Positions 39,215 to 49,711 of a DNA stretch of 64,000 nucleotides are shown piece by piece (positions within the stretch are counted from its first letter, which is position 1; each line of letters starts with the position of its first letter). The notes under the pieces were generated by a model, which made no database searches, had not been told where the DNA came from, and saw only the letters and a list, made by a program, of their open reading frames with translations. The DNA comes from Chryseobacterium sp. 18061 (GTDB taxonomy: Bacteria; Pseudomonadota; Gammaproteobacteria; Enterobacterales; Enterobacteriaceae), in NCBI GenBank assembly GCA_902706205.1, contig CACSKA010000006.1:186001-250000 (forward strand), written 5' to 3'. A program made the position numbers and the translations under genes.

Positions 39215-40369
39215 ATGGCAACGACGAAAAACTGGTCTCCGGAACTGGAGGGACTGCGCGGTGTCGCGTCTCTGTGGGTTTTTCTGGGGCATATTGCACT
39301 GCTGGTTAACTGCAAAATCCCAATCATTGCGGTGCCTAAATTAGGCGTTGATTTGTTTATTTTGTTGTCCGGTTATCTGATGACCAAAAACTATATTGAG
39401 CGTCAGGACAAGGAACCGTGGGATCGCTGGCAAACCATCACAACCTTCTGGTTACGGCGCTATTTTCGTATCGCCCCGCTGTATTATGTGATGCTGTTTG
39501 TCGCATTACTGGGCGGCCATTATCTGGGCGATGTGCGCCACATCATTGCCGAAGCGTTCCCGTCTACCGCCACTGAAACCTCCCGCTATAGTGACCTCTC
39601 ATTTTTTAACGTACTTGCCCATTTGACCTTCGTTTTTGCCGACCTGCCACAGTACGCCTATAACACCGCGCTGCCGGACTGGAGCCTCGGCCTGGAAATG
39701 CAGTTTTACCTGCTGTTCCCGTTCATCATGTTGCTGACGCTACGCTGGGGATTTGCCCTGACGCTGGTGTCTGTCATGGTGCTGGATGTGCTCGGGCGTT
39801 ATTTGCTGCCAGAAATGTATGATGCGTTCCCGATGCCGTCGATGATCCTGATTAAGCTGCACATGTTTATCGCAGGGATGTTTATGGCCGAGGCGGTACG
39901 TCGACGTCGGGTGCTGTTCGTGGTGCTGGCCCTGCTGGCGCCGGTAGTCAGCGACCTGCTCAATATCCGCATGGATGACGTCCAGGTGGGGGTGGAAGCG
40001 CTGATGATCCTCGGCATGACCGGCGTGCTGTGGTCCTGGCAGAAGCCCGGTTTGCTCCAGCGTCTCTTTGCATTGCCGCGTATGCTGCTCAGCCACCGGA
40101 TATTCACCTGGCTCGGCGACGTGTCGTATTCTGTCTATTTATTGCACTTATTGATTGTGATGCCGGTAATTGCGTTGCTGCTCAATCATTTCCATATTGC
40201 GAACCATTCCAGCGGCGCGCGTTACCTGTTAACGGTGGGCATTTGTATGCCAGTGGTCTATTTGTTGGCCACGCTTTTACACCGTAAGGTTGAAATGCGC
40301 GGGATTACGCTCGGAAAGCGGATCATCCAGAACAAGGCTGCTAACGAAAAAGCGATTAATCTGCCGTGA
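39215..40369 (+). CDS. Membrane acyltransferase, acyltransferase-3 family
   Basis: A 384-residue integral membrane protein with about ten transmembrane helices and the acyltransferase-3 (OafA/YrhL-like) start LEGLRGVASLWVFLGH, which includes the conserved Arg and His, plus FILLSGYLMTKNY and WLRRYFRIAPLYY. Such enzymes O-acylate surface polysaccharides or other periplasmic substrates; no glycan genes lie nearby, so the target is unknown. There is no C-terminal SGNH domain. The gene is not at this position in E. coli K-12. Confidence 0.87.
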   Translation: MATTKNWSPELEGLRGVASLWVFLGHIALLVNCKIPIIAVPKLGVDLFILLSGYLMTKNYIERQDKEPWDRWQTITTFWLRRYFRIAPLYYVMLFVALLGGHYLGDVRHIIAEAFPSTATETSRYSDLSFFNVLAHLTFVFADLPQYAYNTALPDWSLGLEMQFYLLFPFIMLLTLRWGFALTLVSVMVLDVLGRYLLPEMYDAFPMPSMILIKLHMFIAGMFMAEAVRRRRVLFVVLALLAPVVSDLLNIRMDDVQVGVEALMILGMTGVLWSWQKPGLLQRLFALPRMLLSHRIFTWLGDVSYSVYLLHLLIVMPVIALLLNHFHIANHSSGARYLLTVGICMPVVYLLATLLHRKVEMRGITLGKRIIQNKAANEKAINLP

Positions 40370-40374
40370 AATAA

Positions 40375-40402
40375 CAGGGCATGAGGCGATACTCATGCCC
40401 TG
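40375..40402. terminator. Bidirectional hairpin between convergent genes
   Basis: CAGGGCATGAG (40375-40385) and CTCATGCCCTG (40392-40402), an 11-bp perfect stem with a 6-nt loop, exactly between the convergent acyltransferase and hydrolase genes. Short A/T tracts flank it on both sides. Confidence 0.7.
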
Positions 40403-40406
40403 AAAA

Positions 40407-41333
40407 TTACACCTTTGTTTCTATCCAGGCCATCATCAGTTCGGGCCAGACCGACACCGGCAGGCCCTGGGCGTCACGAATGCCGAACCCGTGTTTCCCT
40501 TGCTCGAACAGATGCATTTCCACCGGCACGCCGAGTTGGCGCAGGGCGCTGAACATCACCACGCTGTTTTCCACTTTGACCGACGGGTCGTCTACCGCAT
40601 GCAGCAGAAACGTCGGCGGCGTTTGTGTGCTGGCGCGTTGTTCGAGGGAATAATGTCGGATTTGCTGTTCGTCGGGGCTATTGCCAATTAATTCTTCACG
40701 CGAGCCGGGATGATCAATATCTGCCACCATGGTGATAACCGGATACACCAGCGCCATAAACGCCGGGCGAGCGGAAAGGGCGTCAACCTCATCCTCCGGT
40801 TCGTACACTGTTTCATCGTAACGGGTGCCGAGACTGGCGGCAGCGTGACCTCCGGCAGAAAAACCCATCACTCCGAGCTTATCGGCATCCAGCTGCCAGC
40901 GATGCGCATTGGCCCGCAGCACCCGCATCGCGCGCTGCACGTCTGCCAGCGGCGCGTTAGCACCTTCCGCATGACCGTCCCCCGGCAGGCGATAGGTCAT
41001 CACAAACAGCGTATAGCCGCGTGCGTTGAAAAACGGCGCCAGCGCGCTGCCTTCTTTATCTAATACCACGCGTCGATAAGACCCGCCCGGCGTGACCAGG
41101 ATCCCAACGCCGTTCGGTTCCGCCGGAGCATACACCGTTATCTGCGGGGTGCGTACCCCGGTAACCGAGCGGTCCCAGGCTGACGGGCCAGTATGTTGCT
41201 CTTCGAGCACGAACTGAACAGCGCTCTGATGCGCGCCGGGCGCATCTCCCTGCGGCCAAACGGGAAAACTGGCGGCCTTGCGTGAGGCTTCTGCCATCAA
41301 TTGCAGCAGTTCGTCCGGATTGAATGTCGTCAT
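40407..41333 (-). CDS. Alpha/beta-hydrolase (acetyl-esterase-like)
   Basis: A 308-residue alpha/beta hydrolase of the BD-FAE/acetyl-xylan-esterase-like type. The oxyanion/HGG-equivalent is TPGGSYRRV, the nucleophile is Ser in GFSAGGHAA, the acid Asp is in HAVDDPSV and the His in QGKHGFG. No signal peptide, so cytoplasmic. The ATG at 41333 is preferred over an in-frame GTG at 41339, which would sit directly on its own purine-rich leader. Substrate unknown. Not in E. coli K-12 at this position; it forms an accessory set with its two upstream neighbours. Confidence 0.82.
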   Translation of the reverse strand: MTTFNPDELLQLMAEASRKAASFPVWPQGDAPGAHQSAVQFVLEEQHTGPSAWDRSVTGVRTPQITVYAPAEPNGVGILVTPGGSYRRVVLDKEGSALAPFFNARGYTLFVMTYRLPGDGHAEGANAPLADVQRAMRVLRANAHRWQLDADKLGVMGFSAGGHAAASLGTRYDETVYEPEDEVDALSARPAFMALVYPVITMVADIDHPGSREELIGNSPDEQQIRHYSLEQRASTQTPPTFLLHAVDDPSVKVENSVVMFSALRQLGVPVEMHLFEQGKHGFGIRDAQGLPVSVWPELMMAWIETKV

Positions 41334-41413
41334 GTCCACTCTCGCTTAGGGTAAAACAACGTTTTAGCACAGGGTGGGAAAGAGGTCAGGGCGAAGGGGG
41401 TAAATGTGTGAGG

Positions 41414-41432
41414 CGGATGGGCGTGCCATCCG
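41414..41432. repeat. Small palindrome downstream of gapC
   Basis: CGGATGG (41414-41420) pairs with CCATCCG (41426-41432) around GCGTG. It lies just after the gapC stop on the minus strand and looks like a REP fragment or weak terminator; there is no T run. Confidence 0.45.
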
Positions 41433-41441
41433 TCGTAGGGT

Positions 41442-42443
41442 TTATAGCTTAACGAATTTTTCCAGGACGCGTATAAGCTGGGTGACGAATCCATATTCGT
41501 TATCGTACCAGGAGACGGTTTTCACCAGCTGTAAATCGCCGACTTCAGTGATTTCGGTCTGAGTGGCGTCGAACACCGAGCCAAAGTGGCTGCCGATGAC
41601 ATCGGAGGAAACAATTTCTTCATCGGTATAGCCGAACGATTCATTGTCGTTGGTGGCTTTTTTCAGCGCCGCGTTCACTTCATCTTCGGTGACGTTTTTA
41701 CCCAGAATCGACACCAGTTCGGTGACGGAACCTGTTTTTACCGGGACGCGCTGTGCATGGCCTTTGAGTTTCCCTTTGAGTTCGGGGATAACCAGCCCGA
41801 TAGCCTTAGCCGCTCCGGTGGTGTGTGGAATGATGTTTTCTGCGGCGGCACGTGAGGCGCGTAAATCTTTGCCACGCGGGCCATCAACCAGTGCCTGGGT
41901 GCCGGTGTAGGCGTGAATGGTGGTCATGGTGCCGACTTTGATTTCAAACGTGTCGTGCAGTGCTTTCGCCATTGGCGCGAGGCAGTTGGTGGTACAGGAC
42001 GCCACGGAAATAATGGTGTCGTTGCTGTCCAGCGTATCGTCGTTGACGTTAAAAACGATGGTTTTCATGTCGCCGGCCGGGGCGGAAATTAGCACCTTTT
42101 TTGCGCCTGCTTGAATGTGCGCCTGTGCTTTATCGGTGGCGGTATAGAAACCGGTACATTCGACGACGTATTCAACGCCCGCTGATTTCCAGGGAATATT
42201 TTTGGCGTCTTTCTCGGCGTAGACGGCGATTTTTTTACCGTCGACAATTAGCGCGTCGTCGGTGTGGTCGACACTCCACGGGAACGGGCCGTAGTTAGAG
42301 TCGTGTTTCAACAGATACGCCAGCACGTGCGGCGATGTCAGATCGTTAATTGCTACCACTTCCTGTGCGCTTTTCACTTCCAGCATGCGGCGTAACACCA
42401 GGCGTCCTATGCGTCCAAAACCATTAATGCCTATTTTGCTCAT
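41442..42443 (-). CDS. gapC: Glyceraldehyde-3-phosphate dehydrogenase GapC, intact
   Basis: A 333-residue GAPDH with the NAD motif [14 protein letters not shown], the catalytic Cys in [12 protein letters not shown] (near 151) and the conserved WYDNEYGF end. Position next to aldA and cybB and close similarity identify it as gapC, which is interrupted in E. coli K-12. Here the frame is complete with all catalytic motifs and an AAGGAG ribosome site, so an active second GAPDH is likely. Confidence 0.93.
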   Translation of the reverse strand: MSKIGINGFGRIGRLVLRRMLEVKSAQEVVAINDLTSPHVLAYLLKHDSNYGPFPWSVDHTDDALIVDGKKIAVYAEKDAKNIPWKSAGVEYVVECTGFYTATDKAQAHIQAGAKKVLISAPAGDMKTIVFNVNDDTLDSNDTIISVASCTTNCLAPMAKALHDTFEIKVGTMTTIHAYTGTQALVDGPRGKDLRASRAAAENIIPHTTGAAKAIGLVIPELKGKLKGHAQRVPVKTGSVTELVSILGKNVTEDEVNAALKKATNDNESFGYTDEEIVSSDVIGSHFGSVFDATQTEITEVGDLQLVKTVSWYDNEYGFVTQLIRVLEKFVKL

Positions 42444-42635
42444 TGACCTTCTCCTTCAAGGGTTATCTCACGATGCGAGTAAAACTCCTCCAGGCTTAGA
42501 CCAGCCGGTCCATTTGGGCAACTGAACAACGTGCAGGCGGCGCTAACGGTTTGAAAATCTATCCAGAAAAGTTAATGAATTTTTTAAGTGGGGCCGCTAT
42601 GTTAGCTCTCTCACAGTTTTTCGGGAATCATAACG

Positions 42636-43163
42636 ATGCGAGATAAATACTCGAGCCTGCAAATTGGCATCCACTGGCTGGTGTTTCTGCTGGTGATTGG
42701 TGCGTACTGTGCGATGGAGCTGCGTGGCTTCTTTCCACGCACTTCTCGCCCGTACTTCAATATGGTGCATGTCTCCTGCGGGATTTCGATTCTGGTGTTA
42801 ATGGTGGCGCGACTGCTGGTGCGTTTGAAGCATAAAGCACCGCCGATTGTGCCGAAACCAAAACCTTGGATGACCGGAATGGCGCACCTGGGTCATCTGG
42901 TTATTTATCTGCTGTTCATTATTCTGCCGATTATCGGGCTGGTGATGATGTACAACCGCGGCAATCCGTGGATTGCGTTTGGTATCACCATGCCGCACGC
43001 CGCAGAAGCGAATTTTGATCTGGTCGATAACCTGAAGGAATACCACGTGTGGCTGGCGAATTTCGGCTATTACGTGATAGGTCTGCACGCGCTGGCGGCG
43101 CTGGTGCATCATTATTTCTGGAAGGACAACACGCTACTGCGCATGATGCCGCGTAAGAAGTGA
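42636..43163 (+). CDS. cybB: Cytochrome b561
   Basis: A 175-residue, four-helix membrane cytochrome b (176 in E. coli) that passes electrons from ubiquinol, reported in E. coli as a superoxide:quinone oxidoreductase. Haem-ligand His are visible in IHWLVF, NMVHVSCG, YHVWLANF and GLHALAALVHHYFW. In E. coli the small RNA RydC lies near here; I do not find it in either flank. A REP unit follows. Confidence 0.93.
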   Translation: MRDKYSSLQIGIHWLVFLLVIGAYCAMELRGFFPRTSRPYFNMVHVSCGISILVLMVARLLVRLKHKAPPIVPKPKPWMTGMAHLGHLVIYLLFIILPIIGLVMMYNRGNPWIAFGITMPHAAEANFDLVDNLKEYHVWLANFGYYVIGLHALAALVHHYFWKDNTLLRMMPRKK

Positions 43164-43171
43164 CATGATGT

Positions 43172-43197
43172 GCCGGGTGGCGCTGCGTTTACCCGGC
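43172..43197. repeat. REP unit after cybB
   Basis: GCCGGGT (43172-43178) and ACCCGGC (43191-43197), with the typical REP loop GGCGCTGCGTTT and tail CTAC. It separates the convergent cybB and ydcI genes. Confidence 0.8.
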
Positions 43198-43254
43198 CTA
43201 CCTTTCTCCGTATCCCCGTAGGTCCGTGCAAACGAAGTGCTGCGGGGTAGCGTA

Positions 43255-44181
43255 TTAATGCCCCGGCATGGATTTACGAATGGCGCTCAAGAGCGTCTGG
43301 GCGCCGGTCGATAGCGGTGAATCCACCCGGGTCAATATTCCAATCGGTTCGCCTGTACCCTGCGTTGGCACCGGCAGCGCAACCAGTGTGCCATGACGTA
43401 AATCATCTTTCACCGCGCCGGAAGGTACAAACCACACGTAGTCAAAATCCACCGTTAGCTGGCGCGACAGCGATGCCGACAGCGTTTCAATACAGCCGGA
43501 CGGAATTTTACAGCCCTGGCTCAGTACCAGCGCCTCGGCGTTTTGCCGTGGCACCGTGCCTTTGGGCGACACGACGACAGGCCACTCCATCACTTTGCTC
43601 AGGGTGATCGTTTCCTGCAACAGCGGGTGATTCGGACGCACCACCAATTTCAGCGATTCCAGGAACAGCAACTCGTAGTTCAGACCGCTCATCAGGTCCG
43701 GGTCCGACATGCGGCCAATGCCTAAATCGATTTCAGCGGATTTCAGTCCTGCCAGCAGCATGGTGTTATTCATGGTGGCAACCTGTAGCGTAATGTCTTT
43801 TTGCTGCTTGTGGAATTCTCCAATCACCGCCGGAAGAATACCCAGCGCGGCGGTCGGCAGAGCACCGATACGCACCACGTCGCTACCGATCCCCTCTTTG
43901 CGGTTCAGTGCCTGACCGGCAGTATTCAACGCATCAAGCACTTTTACCGCGTGAGTCAGAAACTGTTCCCCGACCAGCGTTAGTTGCGCGCCCATACGAC
44001 CGCGATTAAAAAGACGCGTACCGGTAAGCTGCTCCAGCTCGTTGAGTGTTTTCGACAGCGCAGGCTGACTGAGGTTAAGCGTTTCCGCTGCACGACCCAA
44101 CGTACCTTGTTGAGCGACGGCGACAAACGTATGCAAGTGGCGCAAACGAATGCGCTGACTGAAGAGACCATTTTTTTCCAT
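43255..44181 (-). CDS. ydcI: LysR-family regulator YdcI (PcaQ-like)
   Basis: A 308-residue LysR-type regulator (307 in E. coli). The N-terminal winged helix (RLRHLHTFVAVAQQGTLGRAAETLNLSQPALSKTLNELEQLTG) and full effector domain are intact. The sequence is nearly that of E. coli YdcI, as I recall it, and also resembles PcaQ, which activates protocatechuate genes in other bacteria. Here it stands directly downstream of pcaHG, on the same strand but behind their terminator, which supports a PcaQ-like role. There is no obvious ribosome binding site before the ATG. Confidence 0.9.
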   Translation of the reverse strand: MEKNGLFSQRIRLRHLHTFVAVAQQGTLGRAAETLNLSQPALSKTLNELEQLTGTRLFNRGRMGAQLTLVGEQFLTHAVKVLDALNTAGQALNRKEGIGSDVVRIGALPTAALGILPAVIGEFHKQQKDITLQVATMNNTMLLAGLKSAEIDLGIGRMSDPDLMSGLNYELLFLESLKLVVRPNHPLLQETITLSKVMEWPVVVSPKGTVPRQNAEALVLSQGCKIPSGCIETLSASLSRQLTVDFDYVWFVPSGAVKDDLRHGTLVALPVPTQGTGEPIGILTRVDSPLSTGAQTLLSAIRKSMPGH

Positions 44182-44217
44182 AACCGGATGTTAAAGAGAG
44201 TGCGGGGCGGGTATCAA

Positions 44218-44244
44218 GGTAACTTGTTTGAATTTGATAACTTG
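44218..44244. promoter_or_regulatory. Direct repeat upstream of ydcI
   Basis: GGTAACTTG (44218-44226) recurs as GATAACTTG (44236-44244), 18 bp apart, 37-63 bp upstream of the ydcI start. The TAAC core is shared with the palindrome before pcaH. It is a weak candidate for autoregulation. Confidence 0.3.
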
Positions 44245-44303
44245 CTAGCAAAATATAATTAACATAATGGCTGATTGTGTTACATGTGGTTATGGAATAG
44301 CCG

Positions 44304-44334
44304 AAAAAAGCCCGGCATCTTGTTTTGCCGGGCT
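44304..44334 (-). terminator. Rho-independent terminator of pcaHG
   Basis: On the minus strand, a 9-bp stem AGCCCGGCA/TGCCGGGCT with an 8-nt loop, followed by six T (44309-44304). It begins ten bp after the pcaG stop and separates pcaHG from ydcI. Confidence 0.93.
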
Positions 44335-44343
44335 GATTTGCGC

Positions 44344-45776
<1,433 letters not shown>

Positions 45777-45803
45777 TTAAAGTGAATTTATACGGTATTT
45801 TAC

Positions 45804-45818
45804 ATAACGCCAGGTTAT
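45804..45818. promoter_or_regulatory. Palindromic LysR-type box between pcaH and ydcJ
   Basis: ATAAC-GCCAG-GTTAT is a perfect 5-5-5 inverted repeat with the T-N11-A form of LysR-family boxes. It is close to the PcaQ box I recall from rhizobia (ATAACC-N4-GGTTAA). It lies 103-117 bp upstream of pcaH and 123-137 bp upstream of ydcJ. YdcI, encoded next door, is the obvious candidate to bind it; this is inferred. Confidence 0.6.
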
Positions 45819-45940
45819 AAACCGCACAAGAGCAGGGCGTAAAACCAGAGGTTATCCGCGATCACAATTCGTAAATTCTTCCTCCCGGCGGCAAATGGCT
45901 TATGTACACTCCAGGTAATATTCACTGGAGACATGACATC

Positions 45941-47284
45941 ATGGCGAACACCATCACGGCTGATGAGATTCGGGAAAACTTTTCGCAGGCAATGTCAGCG
46001 ATGTACCAGCAGGAAGTTCCACAGTACGGCACGTTGCTGGAACTTGTGGCGGATGTAAATCTGGCGGTGCTGGAACATAATCCACATTTACATGAGCAGT
46101 TGGCGAACGCCGACGAACTGGCGCGACTCAACGTTGAGCGCCACGGTGCGATTCGCGTAGGTTCAGCTGATGAACTGGCTACTTTGCGCCGTATGTTTGC
46201 GATCATGGGAATGAAGCCGGTCAGCTATTACGATCTCTCCCAGGCCGGCGTTCCGGTTCACTCGACGGCGTTTCGCCCAGTGGAAGACGCCGCGCTGGCA
46301 CGTAATCCTTTTCGCGTATTTACTTCGCTGCTACGCCTTGAGCTCATCGACAACGTTGCGCTACGCGACAAAGCCGCAGCAATTTTGACGAAGCGCGACA
46401 TCTTCACGCCGCGCTGCCGCGAATTAATCAGCCACTTCGAGGCACAGGGCCAGTTTACGGCGGCCGAGGCGAAACAGTTCGTCAAAGAGGCGCTCGAAAC
46501 CTTTCGCTGGCACAGCCACGCCACGGTGGAGCAGGACACGTACCTCGCGCTGCACAATGAACATCGCCTGATTGCCGACGTGGTGTGCTTCCCCGGCTGT
46601 CACATCAATCACCTCACGCCGCGCACGCTCGATATCGACCGCGTGCAACAGCTGATGCCAGAATATGGCATTGAGCCGAAGGTCCTGATTGAAGGGCCGC
46701 CGCGTCGTGAAGTGCCGATTTTGCTGCGCCAGACCAGCTTTAAAGCGCTGGAGGAGCCAGTGCTGTTCGCCGGAGAACATCGCGGCACCCACACTGCGCG
46801 TTTCGGTGAAATCGAACAACGCGGCGTGGCGCTGACCCCGAAAGGACGCGCGCTGTACGACGCATTGCTTACAGAAGCCGGAACCGGCAAAGACAATCTC
46901 AGCCATCAGCAGCATTTATCGGAGATGTTCAAAGCGTTCCCGGACAGCGAAATGTTCCTGCGCCGTCAGGAACTGGCCTATTTCCGCTATCGGCTGACGC
47001 CGACCGGGGAATCACATCGCCAGGCATTTCGTCCCGGCGACGACCCGCAGCCACTGATCGAACGCGGTTGGCTAGTGGCGCAGCCCATCACTTACGAAGA
47101 TTTCCTGCCTGTGAGCGCCGCGGGTATTTTCCAGTCCAATCTCGGGAATGAAACACAGGCCCGAAGCCACGGCAACGCCAGCAAAGCCGCGTTTGAAGCC
47201 GCGCTCGGTTGCCCGGTGCTCGATGAGTTCCAGCTCTATCAGGAAGCCGAAGACCGCAGTAAGCGGCGCTGCGGGTTGTTGTAA
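45941..47284 (+). CDS. ydcJ: YdcJ, DUF1338 (HglS-like) iron-dependent enzyme
   Basis: A 447-residue DUF1338 protein, the same length as E. coli YdcJ. Family motifs: GMYPVSYYDL-like GMKPVSYYDLSQAGVPVHSTAFRP, HGAIRVGS, and CFPGCHINHLTPRTLDID with His likely to bind metal, plus the C-terminal Glu in AGIFQSNLG. A related Pseudomonas enzyme, HglS, converts 2-oxoadipate to D-2-hydroxyglutarate; whether YdcJ does so is not established. The ATG at 45941 (MANTIT) agrees with E. coli; an earlier in-frame ATG at 45902 has no good leader. Divergent from pcaHG. Confidence 0.92.
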   Translation: MANTITADEIRENFSQAMSAMYQQEVPQYGTLLELVADVNLAVLEHNPHLHEQLANADELARLNVERHGAIRVGSADELATLRRMFAIMGMKPVSYYDLSQAGVPVHSTAFRPVEDAALARNPFRVFTSLLRLELIDNVALRDKAAAILTKRDIFTPRCRELISHFEAQGQFTAAEAKQFVKEALETFRWHSHATVEQDTYLALHNEHRLIADVVCFPGCHINHLTPRTLDIDRVQQLMPEYGIEPKVLIEGPPRREVPILLRQTSFKALEEPVLFAGEHRGTHTARFGEIEQRGVALTPKGRALYDALLTEAGTGKDNLSHQQHLSEMFKAFPDSEMFLRRQELAYFRYRLTPTGESHRQAFRPGDDPQPLIERGWLVAQPITYEDFLPVSAAGIFQSNLGNETQARSHGNASKAAFEAALGCPVLDEFQLYQEAEDRSKRRCGLL

Positions 47285-47360
47285 ACCACACACTCGCGGC
47301 GTTGCGAATCAGGCTAAAACCCGCATAAACTGGGTGCATTGCTGATTAAGGAAGTACGCG

Positions 47361-48869
47361 ATGCATAATCCCTCCACGCCGCTGGTGCACACCCGGCAGG
47401 GCTCCCTGCTGGGGCTGACCGACAACGATATCCACATCTGGCGCGGTATTCCGTTTGCGGCACCTCCTGTTGGGCCGTTGCGCTGGCGTTCTCCCCAGCC
47501 TGTTACTTCGTGGCACGGTGTGCGGGAAGCGCAGACATTTTCACCTGCCAGTTGGCAAAATATTGAATATTGCCGCGAACTGGGCGGCGGTGACCCCGGT
47601 CGTTTCTCCGAAGATTGCCTTTTTCTCAACGTCTGGGCGCCAGTGTCACCGGCGAAACCATTGCCGGTGATGGTCTGGCTGCACGGCGGCGGGTTTACCA
47701 TTGGCGCGGGCAGTTTACCGCCATATGACGGACACGCGCTGGCGAAGCGCGACGTAGTGGTGGTCACCGTTAACTATCGGCTCGGGCATCTGGGCTGTTT
47801 TGCGCATCCGGCGCTGGACGGAGAAGAGGGCGAACGGATCTGCAATTTCAGTCTGTTAGATCAAATTGCAGCGCTGAAATGGGTGCAAGAAAATATTGCG
47901 GCCTTTGGTGGTGATAGTGACAACGTCACGTTATTTGGGGAGTCAGCCGGAGCGCGCAGCGTGCTGTCGCTTTTGGCTTCCCCGAAAGCCAAGGGATTGT
48001 TTCATAAAGCGATTATTCAGAGTGGGTATACGCTGCCAGACACGCCGCATGATAAAGCGATGGCCCAGGGTGAAGCCGTCGCTGCCCATTTCGGCCTGGA
48101 GAATGCCAGCGCGGAGCAGCTGCGTGCGATTCCGCCAGAGGCGTTCTGGCCGCTGGAAGGCAGGCTAAAACCGGGGCCGGTCCCGGTGTGCGGCGATGTG
48201 GTTTTGCCGCAGTCGATGCTGGAGATGTTCTTCACTGCGCGTCAGCACCCGGTGCCGATTATGGTGGGCTCGAACAGCGATGAAGCCAGTGTGATGGCGG
48301 TGTTTGGCGTAGATCTCGCAGGGCAAATCCAGAAACTTCGTCAGGAACGTCGCGTAGGACTGGGGCTGATTAAGCTGCTGTATCCGGGTGTGAAGGGCGA
48401 TACCGAACTGGGCCGCCAGGTGTGTCGCGACATGGCGTTTACCACGCTCGGATATGTGGTGATGCAGGCACAGCAGCGCGTCGGGCAGCCATGTTGGCGT
48501 TACTGGTTCGATTATGTGGCGGAGGCGGAGCATCACACCTATAAAAACGGGGCGTGGCACGGCAACGAAGTGCCGTATGTGTTCGACACGTTAACTCTGG
48601 CAGAGCCATCGCGTAATTACGTCAACGAGCGGGATGTGGCATTTTCTGCACAGGTGGCCAATTATTGGGTGAATTTTGCCCGCAATGCGAGCGTGGTGAG
48701 TGACACGCTGCACGGTCCGGTGCGCTGGCCTGCATCAATCAAAGGGCGTGACCGTCTGTTGAGAATCGGGCTGAACAAACTGGCCGGGTTCAAAGTGGAA
48801 AACCGTTTTATGCGTGCGCGTCTGGCGCTGTTTCGGCGAGTGATGCGTCATCACGTGACGCTGGATTAA
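47361..48869 (+). CDS. Type B carboxylesterase
   Basis: A 502-residue carboxylesterase/lipase family protein (PnbA-like). The oxyanion HGGG is in VWLHGGGFTIGAG, the nucleophile Ser in FGESAGARSV, the acidic residue in NSDEASVM and the His in AWHGNEVPYVF. There is no signal peptide, so it is probably cytoplasmic. Family members hydrolyse p-nitrobenzyl and other carboxylic esters; the natural substrate is unknown. The last 62 bp overlap, on the opposite strand, the end of the neighbouring LysR gene. Not present here in E. coli K-12. Confidence 0.88.
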   Translation: MHNPSTPLVHTRQGSLLGLTDNDIHIWRGIPFAAPPVGPLRWRSPQPVTSWHGVREAQTFSPASWQNIEYCRELGGGDPGRFSEDCLFLNVWAPVSPAKPLPVMVWLHGGGFTIGAGSLPPYDGHALAKRDVVVVTVNYRLGHLGCFAHPALDGEEGERICNFSLLDQIAALKWVQENIAAFGGDSDNVTLFGESAGARSVLSLLASPKAKGLFHKAIIQSGYTLPDTPHDKAMAQGEAVAAHFGLENASAEQLRAIPPEAFWPLEGRLKPGPVPVCGDVVLPQSMLEMFFTARQHPVPIMVGSNSDEASVMAVFGVDLAGQIQKLRQERRVGLGLIKLLYPGVKGDTELGRQVCRDMAFTTLGYVVMQAQQRVGQPCWRYWFDYVAEAEHHTYKNGAWHGNEVPYVFDTLTLAEPSRNYVNERDVAFSAQVANYWVNFARNASVVSDTLHGPVRWPASIKGRDRLLRIGLNKLAGFKVENRFMRARLALFRRVMRHHVTLD

Positions 48870-49704
48870 GCAGCCCGCTACGGAACTGGGTCAGCCCGAT
48901 GGCTTTGGCGGAGACTTCTCGCACCACCAACCGGTAGCTGGCCCCGGTCCTGACGCTTAGCGCGTAGGGCCGCACCAGCCGTCCGCTGAGCAAATCCTCT
49001 TCCACCAGTGTTTCGTCGGCAATTGCCACGCCAAATCCCTGGATTGCGGCGGTGATCGCCAGGTCCATGGTGTCGAAATGCTGATTCTTTTGCATCGCAG
49101 CCGTTAACGGCACGGGCAGCTGCGCCAGCCACAATGACCAGTCGGTTTTATCGCGAGTGGGATGCAAAAATGTCATGCCTGAAAACTGCGTATTATCCGC
49201 CAGCCGATGGCTGACCACCGGCGTCAGCGACTCCTCAAACAATAAATCGCCTGCATTCATATGGGTGCCAAAAACAATCGCCGCATCAAAGGGTTCGGTT
49301 TTGAAATTCACCGAATGTTCAGTGGTGGTGGTGAGCGCAATCTGCATGTCGGGGAAACGCTGTTCGATTTCCACCAGCCTTGGCACCAGCCAGCGCATGG
49401 CACAGGTCGGTGCCTTCAGGCGCACCACGGTCTGCTGTTGACGTGCCTGTTCTGCGACCATCACCATCTGGTTAAACGAGGTCATTAACTCCGGATAGAG
49501 CGCGCTGCCCTGAGGCGATAAACGCAGGCCGCGCGCCAGCCGCTCAAACAGCGGAAAACCAAACCAGGCTTCCAGAGTGGCAATCTTACGACTCACCGCG
49601 CCCTGAGTCAGACACAGCTCTTTCGCCGCGTGCGTCAGATTGAGATGACGTGCAGTCACCAGGAAGGTTTCGATGGTGTTCAGGGGCAACTGGCTACGTG
49701 ACAT
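48808..49704 (-). CDS. LysR-family regulator (GcvA-like), uncharacterised
   Basis: A 298-residue LysR-type regulator: winged helix with LNLTHAAKELCLTQGAVSRKIATLEAWFGFPLFERLARGLRLS, then a GcvA-like effector domain. It lies 46 bp downstream of the FAD-protein gene on the same strand, and that short gap contains a 36-bp sequence found again in the divergent promoter upstream (51406-51441). The regulator therefore probably controls itself, the FAD-protein gene and the aminotransferase/binding-protein operon. The inducer is unknown. Confidence 0.88.
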   Translation of the reverse strand: MSRSQLPLNTIETFLVTARHLNLTHAAKELCLTQGAVSRKIATLEAWFGFPLFERLARGLRLSPQGSALYPELMTSFNQMVMVAEQARQQQTVVRLKAPTCAMRWLVPRLVEIEQRFPDMQIALTTTTEHSVNFKTEPFDAAIVFGTHMNAGDLLFEESLTPVVSHRLADNTQFSGMTFLHPTRDKTDWSLWLAQLPVPLTAAMQKNQHFDTMDLAITAAIQGFGVAIADETLVEEDLLSGRLVRPYALSVRTGASYRLVVREVSAKAIGLTQFRSGLLNPASRDDASLAETAPDAHA

Positions 49705-49711
49705 GCTGGCT

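Noticed and set aside
42444..43254. RydC small RNA expected near cybB from E. coli
   Set aside because: I found nothing resembling its sequence in either flank of cybB; a covariance-model search of the whole genome would settle it.
47361..48869. pcaD-like beta-ketoadipate enol-lactone hydrolase
   Set aside because: The motifs and length are those of type B carboxylesterases, not the much shorter PcaD alpha/beta hydrolase; nearness to pcaHG is not enough.
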